The translations under genes were made by a program, and so were the position numbers. Positions 23,201 through 27,350 of a DNA stretch of 27,350 bases are shown one piece after another. Each line of letters begins with the position of its first letter. Positions within the stretch are counted from its first letter, which is position 1. The notes under the pieces were generated by a model, which saw only the letters and a program-made list of their open reading frames with translations, was not told the DNA's origin and searched no databases. Where the stretch lies: assembly GCA_029258975.1 (NCBI GenBank), contig JAPDJS010000016.1, positions 1 through 27,350 on the forward strand, given 5' to 3'. This stretch comes from Thermoplasmatota archaeon. GTDB taxonomy: Archaea > Thermoplasmatota > B47-G6 > B47-G6B > 47-G6.

Positions 23201-24960
23201 GTGACGTGGGAGTTGTTTATCAAAATTGTGTTTGGAGGAATAGGAGTAGTTGTGAGGTGAGTGCCTGTTTAGCTGGAGAAGTTGATTTAGGTACAAGGAC
23301 TGAATATAGCTTGTGGAAGTCTAGCTGTACAAATGGGGAATGTGATCTAGGGGTTAGGTATGAAACAGCTTGTATAGAAGGATCTAGTTGTGAAGTGCCT
23401 GGATACTTTTCTTGTGATCAAGAATGTTCCCCTGCATGCGAACCAAGCTATACTTGTTGTTGTGTAGAAGGAACTGAACAGCACAACTGTACGCTCTACA
23501 GCGATTATTGTTGTGAAGAATTTAGGAATTGTACTACAGTTACTGATTACTGTTGCGAAAAGTTAGATATATGTAGGGTTAGCGCTGATGCTTGCTGTGC
23601 AGAGAAATTTAAGAAGTGCAAGATAACTCAAGATGTCTGCTGTCCAAGGATTAGTTTATGCCAAAGTAGAGAATATGAGTGTTGTAACGTCATAGCTAAG
23701 TGTTGTAAGGAAAAAGTAAAGTGTTGTGCTAATATTGAAAGTTGTGAATATGTTGGAGAAGTTGAAGTCGAATCTTGCTCACCAGGGGGTTCGCCTACTC
23801 CCCCTACTTGCCAAAACATCTGTGAAATTAGGAAGGAAGCATATTACTGTGAAAATGTTAGGGTTAGATTAGCAAAGAAATTAGATAAGGATTTTGTTAG
23901 CGATGTAGTAAGTAAAGGTCATAACGTCGGTTTAGTTGCTTACGGCTCTACTGTCACGAGCTTTAAAGAGCTGATGAACAACACAACAATATTATTCAGT
24001 GAAATAGATTCTTACGAAGCTAATGCAGGCCAAACCTGTATTAGTTGTGCAATTGACAAAAGTGTTGACCTCCTAAAGGATTCTGAGAATGTAAGGGTTG
24101 TCGTCCTAATGAGTGATGGAGCAGCGAATATGATGTTAAATGGGACTTATGATGAGCAAATGGCTAAAGAGGAAGCACTGGACTTAGCATGTGATGCCTA
24201 TCAAAATTATGGAATCGTCTTCTACACCATAGGATTTGGTGAGGAAGCTGAGGAGGAGCTTCTTAAGAATATCAGTGAATGTACACACGGTAAGTTCTAT
24301 AAAAGCGCGAACGCTAGTGAGCTAAAGAAAATTTACACCCAGATAGCTCAGGAGATCTCGGGGAGGATGGATGAAACCTATAAAGTTTATGGGAATTACT
24401 CAATGAAAATAGAAGCTGCGAGCAACGCCTCCCTCTCTACTAAGCTCCTGAGGGTTGAGCCAGTAGAGTACGTGCTTAGCCAATACATCAAAACTAATAT
24501 AACGGTCGGTAACTTCTACATTAATGTCTATTTCTACGATTCTAATGGAAACCCTATCTCACTTCAACCAAAGATCGAACTAAAGAACTACTCCACATCT
24601 CAAGAGTTTAAGAAGGAGGAGTTCTATTTGGACTTTAAGAATCAATATAGTGGAGTAGCTTTCGTCAGGGTAGAGTATAAGTGGTACAATCCTACTCAAA
24701 CTCCAGAAGGTAGTGTATGGTTGGACGACGTTTTCTTTGGTCCAGCTCCGACTTGCGAGAGAATAAGCCCGAAAGTTTGGAAATGTGGGGAATTCATAAT
24801 AACGAAGGTAAGAGGAGGTGGTGACCCTTATATTTATACGCAAGCAGCAACTTCCTCCAAATATCTGCCATTTCAATTAATAGATGCTCAGTGTACTAGT
24901 AGGAACTGTAAGTATTTGATTTCTACTCCAGGAGGAATGACGAGTGTAGAATGTTCATAG
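20233..24960 (+). CDS. Giant cysteine-rich surface protein with nested vWA, lectin-like and DUF2341 domains
   Basis: 1575 residues, anchored by an N-terminal membrane helix (about 4-21), the rest outside the cell with many N-x-S/T glycosylation sequons. Order: NPDFE and the Ca-binding-like DSDGDGIPDGW (93-109); vWA first strand with MIDAS D123-x-S125-x-S127; NIDO-like domain (about 215-385); LamG-like segment (about 440-552); DUF2341 (568-665); legume-lectin-like domain with GADGFAFAF (about 677-830); Cys-rich repeats (about 835-1080); cysteine heptads (1086-1171); the rest of vWA with MIDAS T1268 and D1295; and a jelly-roll half (1379-1506, YGNYSMKI to WLDDVFFG). All five MIDAS residues are kept although D123 and D1295 are 1,172 residues apart. 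The first jelly-roll motif and its last half also flank the vWA, so two domains seem split by insertion. Probably an adhesin or envelope protein. Own TATA; leaderless. Confidence 0.85.
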   Translation: MKLTIPLVLLIIIALAVIFLFSSGFFNFLYESMIGAGEYGEAQKEAMGKLIIGRSCSISGTKAIIDLLNIGWNDINASPPPLEFYKIENSVDNPDFEIDSDGDGIPDGWETSKKIVDVILVTDLSNSMSQCMDEDSTHGDCPPDVEGNVSNCKYEYPSTINCTEWLEGREEGYCVNKNRYFEKVYNLKVEKDWNNCTFFPGSTCSDPDYPNLWPIYNFHYITHRWESYSNRLFTDWASWGVSRTLPWNFTFFGKNYTKLWINANGLIIPLKSGEDPWCHSCAWCPDSTELTTKRIIAPLWGRLVTSAYYDVKTDPDRVVITWVGKCYYERTNCTKVKFQAVLYRNGEIEFNYGLNDISAGCSSSHPYWQIGISNGTNYIYVNWSNINSTLFTYTTQNCEDGSVWIEGSCNSSYPYQVGINVTNCVYENSALLGTCSLDEETCSSQGKIFSGNYRFGDVVERSSCNPDECEVGSTYIKAPTEDNEWHEVEIFFDRSKGHIEVYLDGSRIINYTNHLLFSNFNYDGFGFGGATGGSNNNHLIDDVILMKYVSPEPNYSIGPEEITPSSTYRREVNITERSGNDLINFPVLIILDTLSLISQGKMRADCGDLRFTNTSEANPSLWKKLYPYWIESGCNTLETKIWVSIDELPSLSTKQIYLHYGNLSLPPMSNATATISFYDDFSTDPSSRWEVYRYANSPSREFYWDSTQGVVYLTKASSWKGAMAFMKYRGNLSLGFHAKFKYKAGGGSGADGFAFAFYKDKKPYEIYGRCYYGGSLALDAFSGSSRYQSKGYEVEFDSCKNYQDPSEDHIAITETFSSSYVGDNPHYADYNGPGCTDITRTPCGSSTVECSSDSYHAGTKYEYVFKCASCSCNSSNGECDTYQYLYLNCSFYNRSASSPCSVNCSLQSGGVRNYWNSSTRVVYEVAKAQCNASLAECDVGDTYNSSNCGYYNRSCENLDTPACPPEHSYLVSSSRVYQTKELCNESNYECDVGVVYQNCVWRNRSSCEVSACLAGEVDLGTRTEYSLWKSSCTNGECDLGVRYETACIEGSSCEVPGYFSCDQECSPACEPSYTCCCVEGTEQHNCTLYSDYCCEEFRNCTTVTDYCCEKLDICRVSADACCAEKFKKCKITQDVCCPRISLCQSREYECCNVIAKCCKEKVKCCANIESCEYVGEVEVESCSPGGSPTPPTCQNICEIRKEAYYCENVRVRLAKKLDKDFVSDVVSKGHNVGLVAYGSTVTSFKELMNNTTILFSEIDSYEANAGQTCISCAIDKSVDLLKDSENVRVVVLMSDGAANMMLNGTYDEQMAKEEALDLACDAYQNYGIVFYTIGFGEEAEEELLKNISECTHGKFYKSANASELKKIYTQIAQEISGRMDETYKVYGNYSMKIEAASNASLSTKLLRVEPVEYVLSQYIKTNITVGNFYINVYFYDSNGNPISLQPKIELKNYSTSQEFKKEEFYLDFKNQYSGVAFVRVEYKWYNPTQTPEGSVWLDDVFFGPAPTCERISPKVWKCGEFIITKVRGGGDPYIYTQAATSSKYLPFQLIDAQCTSRNCKYLISTPGGMTSVECS
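22780..23430 (+). repeat. Degenerate cysteine-rich protein repeats within the giant gene
   Basis: Four copies of a unit centred on ECD(V/L)G..Y or ECDTYQY, at C879, C937, C990 and C1037 (spacing 58, 53 and 47 residues), each followed by a Cys and, in most copies, by NRS..C or GSSCEV. Diverged at the DNA level, so old duplications. Confidence 0.65.
23488..23745 (+). repeat. Cysteine heptad ladder (Cys every 7 residues, alternating C and CC)
   Basis: Codons for residues 1086-1171 place cysteines at 1086, 1093-94, 1100, 1107-08, 1114, 1121-22, 1129, 1136-37, 1143, 1150-51, 1157-58, 1164-65 and 1171: 20 Cys in 86 residues, period 7 with one single-residue slip (1122 to 1129). The underlying unit is C-x6-CC-x5, about 14 residues or 42 nt. 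Confidence 0.85.
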
Positions 24961-24970
24961 TCAAGTAAGT

Positions 24971-25444
24971 TCACTTACAGTTACAATTTTCTAAGCTTGG
25001 CTCCTTGCAGCATTTAATCCAACCATCTTCAATAGCATCTGGATTACAAAGCTCTCCTGTCTTTAGACGAAAAGTACAATTTAACGCAACACGTTCAGGG
25101 AATTTTTCACTAAACTGATCAAGTGAATCATTGCACTTAGCACTAGTTCTCTGCTTATAACATTTTTCTACAGTTGGGCATTCACCATCATAGAACCGAA
25201 TGCCAAAAGTGCACCAATCTGTAAATTTTAATTTACTGATAGTTACGTTACTGTAAACACCACTCAATTCCATACACGCAAATTTACAGACGAAAAACAT
25301 TTCACCATCGGTGGAAGGCCTATATATTTTAGGAGTTTTTATCTTTTTTACTCCAGAACGAAAACTTAAGAAAATAAGCAAGATGAAGATAAAAGTTATG
25401 ATAATTGGAAGACAAAATTTTTTGAGTCGTTTTGTATTTTTCAT
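24971..25444 (-). CDS. Membrane-anchored small cysteine-rich secreted-type protein
   Basis: 157 residues: basic N-terminus (MKNTKRLKK), a membrane helix (about 12-30), then an extracellular part with about a dozen cysteines (FVCKFACMEL, DWCTFGIRF, GECPTVEKCY, AKCND, LNCTF, ELCNPD, KCCKEPS..NCNCK) and N-glycosylation sequons. No family recognised. A Shine-Dalgarno-like GAGGT lies just before the ATG. It converges on the giant surface protein with a 10-nt gap; both are Cys-rich, include CC pairs and are exported, so a shared surface role is possible. Codons are more A/T-rich than those of the neighbours, hinting at a separate history. Confidence 0.7.
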   Translation of the reverse strand: MKNTKRLKKFCLPIIITFIFILLIFLSFRSGVKKIKTPKIYRPSTDGEMFFVCKFACMELSGVYSNVTISKLKFTDWCTFGIRFYDGECPTVEKCYKQRTSAKCNDSLDQFSEKFPERVALNCTFRLKTGELCNPDAIEDGWIKCCKEPSLENCNCK

Positions 25445-25526
25445 ATTACCTCACAAATATTTTTAATTTCTAGAGTTACGAAATTATCACTAAATGCTAT
25501 CTCTCCTCGACCCTGTTGGTTAGGAT

Positions 25527-25600
25527 AGCCCCGGGTGGGATTCGAACCCACGACCTACTGCTTACAAGGCAGTCGCTCTATCCAGCTGAGCTACCGGGGC
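25527..25600 (-). tRNA. tRNA-Thr (anticodon UGU)
   Basis: 74 nt on the minus strand. Acceptor GCCCCGG pairs with CCGGGGC; discriminator U, as usual for archaeal tRNA-Thr. Anticodon arm ACTGC-CTTGTAA-GCAGT with anticodon TGT; T-arm GTGGG-TTCGAAT-CCCAC. No intron and no encoded CCA. Minus-strand TATA (ATTTAAAATC, 25622-25631) centred about 28 nt upstream, overlapping the end of the SWIM-protein gene. Confidence 0.96.
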
Positions 25601-25626
25601 AACAATGAATTGATTTCAATTAGATT

Positions 25627-25965
25627 TTAAATAAATTTTGAAAGAGCTGAGAGTATTTTCTCCCTCAGGTCCTTATCTTTATTCAATCGAAGGTTTACAG
25701 CAAGTATATGAGCACAATATTTCTTTGTTCTTTTTGCTTGGGTTGCGTACCATTTACAATCACAATCCCAATCCAGTGGCGCCTCCCTATAGCTCCTGTA
25801 AATAACGTTGTGTTTCGTCCCTCTGGCATCGTCTATAACAAAAAAACTAACGTGTCTCTCAGTAATATAATCTAGGAAGACGTTCTTCGAAAGGGCCTTA
25901 GCCCTCCATCTAGTCGATTCTCCATACTTCCTCGAAAATATTTCTTTAAGGCTTAAGATTCTCAT
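25627..25965 (-). CDS. SWIM zinc-finger protein
   Basis: 112 residues. The SWIM pattern CxCx13CxH is formed by C68, C70 (DWDCDCKWY), C84 and H86 (KKYCAHILAV). The N-terminal part is a small beta/alpha region without other motifs. SWIM fingers bind DNA or proteins in helicases, transposases and archaeal proteins; stand-alone versions like this have no assigned role. It overlaps the upstream 60-residue membrane-protein gene by 4 nt (operon) and its end overlaps the tRNA-Thr promoter. Confidence 0.85.
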   Translation of the reverse strand: MRILSLKEIFSRKYGESTRWRAKALSKNVFLDYITERHVSFFVIDDARGTKHNVIYRSYREAPLDWDCDCKWYATQAKRTKKYCAHILAVNLRLNKDKDLREKILSALSKFI

Positions 25966-26144
25966 CCCCCAAGCTTCCTAAGTAAACCTATTTTCTCTAG
26001 GAGGAACCAAGCTATGAAGAATAAAATTAGGAAACCATAAATCCCCATCTTCATGGATCCAAGTTCTCTATTGGTGAATGCAGATGAGAGCAAATCATAT
26101 GCTATGAAAAGGAAGATAGCATCTCTTATTAAGCTCCTCAACAT
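25962..26144 (-). CDS. Small two-span membrane protein
   Basis: 60 residues with two hydrophobic segments (about 8-23, AIFLFIAYDLL, and 33-49, MGIYGFLILFFIAWFLL) and a basic C-terminus. No family recognised. A minus-strand TATA (TTTATAAAA, about 26168-26177) is centred 28 nt before the ATG, so it heads an operon with the SWIM-finger protein. Function unknown. Confidence 0.65.
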   Translation of the reverse strand: MLRSLIRDAIFLFIAYDLLSSAFTNRELGSMKMGIYGFLILFFIAWFLLEKIGLLRKLGG

Positions 26145-26304
26145 TTCGAAAAATAAACTTTCTCTGGTTTTATAAATTTAATGTTGTTGAAAGAAAAAAT
26201 TAGAGAGGAAGGGAGCATAAATGGAAAAGAAAAAGCCTGGTTTGTAATCATTTTTAATTTATAAATCTTCGTCCTGTTTCCTGCCAATAGATAGGATGTT
26301 TCTT
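26145..26304. other. AT-rich intergenic stretch
   Basis: Together with 26519-26708 this flanks the MFS remnant, making a gene-poor region of about 560 nt. It holds the TATA of the small membrane-protein operon near 26172 and an 8-codon ORF (26221-26247) that I do not consider real. Nothing else recognised. Confidence 0.5.
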
Positions 26305-26518
26305 TTATCTCCTTTCTTCAGAGCTTAATGTTTCCTTAGATTTAGCAATGCAAAGAGTGAATATTAGATTGCCGATGAACATCAAAATGAAAATAATCCC
26401 CTCCTACATCAATTAGGGTCCCTCCTATCTCTTTTGCGAATATTGCTAAAAGAGGAGCAAATAGGCTGCTGACAAAAACTCTTACTGTGTTGCCGAAGAG
26501 CAAAAGCTTATAGCTCAT
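26305..26518 (-). pseudogene. Remnant of an MFS transporter
   Basis: From the ATG at 26518 the frame reads MSYKLLLFGNTVRVF, then SSLFAPLLAIFAKEIGGTLIDVG, which looks like helix 1 and the following loop of a major facilitator transporter. The reading frame then loses sense, but in the +1 frame from about 26400 it continues EGIIFILMFIGNLIFT..AKSKETLSSEERR and stops at 26305, like a last membrane helix and C-terminal tail. About 70 codons remain of an expected 380-420, which suggests a large internal deletion plus frame loss. A TATA (GTTTATAAA) near 26593-26603 may be the old promoter. A genuine small membrane peptide is the alternative. Confidence 0.5.
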
Positions 26519-26708
26519 TTTGGGATTAAAAATCAACAGGAAATAAAAACTTCCCAAATTGCAAAGGTTCTGTACGAGAGATTTTTCCAGATTTTTATAA
26601 ACTTTTCTCACTCCCTCACAAAAAATTACTCCCGAAGGAATAAAGTGAACAGTATCCTAGAGAAGAGAGCTAAGAACTTTAGTGGAGTTTAGTCCTCTGT
26701 TTTATAAC
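26519..26708. other. Intergenic stretch without recognised gene
   Basis: Contains the putative old promoter of the MFS remnant and AT-rich sequence downstream of the ABC-2 permease gene. No ORF or RNA recognised. Confidence 0.5.
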
Positions 26709-27350
26709 CTATATCTCAAGTCTAAGGATTTTCCTTGAGATGAACAAAATAAATGCGAACATTCCGATGGTTACTATGCTGAGCGAGAGATAGGGTGACA
26801 AAATTGATGGTTCGTGAAAGATCGTGTTAAAGAGTGGTAGCAAATAAGTTAAAGGACTTAAGTAAGATAGAAATCTTAAATTTGGGTATTTAAGACCTAT
26901 TGAAAATGGGACAGTAGCCAAAGTGAAGAGTAAGATGTAGCTCCCTACGAGTTTGGAGTTTTCTCTCAGGCTTAAGGAAATTACAGATCCTAAAAGATAA
27001 GAAAAGAAAGAGGTAAAAAGTGAACATATCACGACTAGTAAGAACTTAAAAATCTGAAAGTTGAGGACAAAAAGGAGGAATAGGAAAACGAATGAGAACC
27101 TGATTGCGATTGTTACAATAAAATAGCAAAAATTTCCGAAAAGTATAGAAATTGGACTTATGGGTAGGATTAATAACTCCTTGAGTTTACCCTCCTTAAA
27201 TTCCGAAAACAGATTTATCCCTGAAGAAAAGCCGAAGACAAATGATAGGATAACTAAAGGATAAACATCTATAGATTCCATTAAATAATTAAACTCCTCC
27301 TTAGCCCAGAAAGTTAGGAGGAAGAATGGTACCGAGAGTAAAGTAACTAG
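26709..27350 (-). CDS. ABC-2 type transporter permease (N-terminus outside window)
   Basis: The frame is open to the window's right edge, so the N-terminus is missing; at least 213 residues are visible. Features of ABC-2 permeases: FGFSSGINLFSEFKEGKLKE, then LLILPISPISILFGNF, the cytoplasmic amphipathic segment and following helix, and about five further membrane helices ending in a short basic tail (RKILRLEI). Such permeases export lipids, polysaccharides or drugs with an ATPase subunit, which would be expected just upstream, beyond the window. The ATG at 27281 is internal to the ORF and would cut off conserved membrane sequence, so it is not taken as the start. Confidence 0.8.
   Translation of the reverse strand, partial: LVTLLSVPFFLLTFWAKEEFNYLMESIDVYPLVILSFVFGFSSGINLFSEFKEGKLKELLILPISPISILFGNFCYFIVTIAIRFSFVFLFLLFVLNFQIFKFLLVVICSLFTSFFSYLLGSVISLSLRENSKLVGSYILLFTLATVPFSIGLKYPNLRFLSYLSPLTYLLPLFNTIFHEPSILSPYLSLSIVTIGMFAFILFISRKILRLEI

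Noticed and set aside
23066..23296. Minus-strand ORFs inside the giant surface-protein gene
   Set aside because: Low-complexity shadows without start signals; the plus-strand frame is continuous with recognised domains.
22780..23745. Possible CRISPR-like or tandem DNA repeat
   Set aside because: The regularity is at the protein level only; DNA copies are diverged, unequal in spacing and in frame.
26221..26247. 8-codon ORF (MEKKKPGL) with a purine-rich stretch upstream
   Set aside because: Too short and isolated; no paralogue or promoter spacing comparable to the lysine-rich genes.
26519..26611. In-frame extension of the MFS remnant starting at 26611
   Set aside because: The extra 31 residues lack transporter character and overlap the likely TATA and leader; the MSYKLLLF start fits the family.

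Overview
The window is chromosomal DNA of a thermophile-like archaeon. Evidence: eL18-uL13-uS9-RpoN run in the usual archaeal order, eL43 with RpoP and prefoldin beta, Alba, UPF0147, an XPD-type helicase, CCA-less tRNA genes, and TATA boxes about 26 nt upstream of many start codons. An archaeal SepF points to FtsZ-based division, which favours a euryarchaeal or DPANN-type lineage over Crenarchaeota. The DUF2341/vWA giant surface protein would suit DPANN groups such as Aenigmarchaeota, but the exact phylum is an inference. Genes are packed tightly, with many overlaps of 4-22 nt. No CRISPR array, insertion sequence or prophage was seen.

Layout. 1-2248 (+): an overlapping operon of an APH-type kinase (cut by the window edge), a TrpF-like protein with its catalytic Cys changed to Ser, and a GT4 glycosyltransferase. 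2258-5593: a TrmB-family regulator divergent from a three-gene ABC importer (binding protein, permease, ATPase), sharing one symmetric promoter. 5684-9653: DNA/RNA enzymes (XPD-like helicase, RNase Z, TatD) and the chromatin protein Alba. 9819-13548: slipin, a divergent agmatinase-family enzyme, NDP kinase and a cation/Ca2+ exchanger, with two very small lysine-rich proteins encoded on the opposite strand in the gaps. 13551-16300: tRNA-Leu, ribosomal proteins, RNA polymerase subunits N and P, tRNA-Pro, prefoldin beta and UPF0147. 16356-16943: SepF followed immediately by a small membrane/coiled-coil protein. 16896-20156 (-): a membrane protein, an e-MtaB tRNA methylthiotransferase, a P-loop ATPase and a presenilin-like intramembrane protease.

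20233-24960 encodes a 1575-residue, cysteine-rich, membrane-anchored surface protein. Its domains appear nested: a jelly-roll carbohydrate-binding-like domain is split by a vWA domain, which is itself split by about 1,050 residues of NIDO-like, LamG-like, DUF2341, lectin-like and Cys-rich modules. Next to the second vWA half is a run with a cysteine every seven residues. A small secreted-type Cys-rich protein converges on it. The right end (25527-27350) holds tRNA-Thr, a SWIM-finger protein with a small membrane protein, the decayed remnant of an MFS transporter, and an ABC-2 permease cut by the window edge.

The strongest candidates for something undescribed are the nested giant surface protein with its cysteine heptad ladder, the pair of tiny poly-lysine proteins near Alba, the SepF-linked membrane protein, and the presenilin-like protease coupled to an ATPase.
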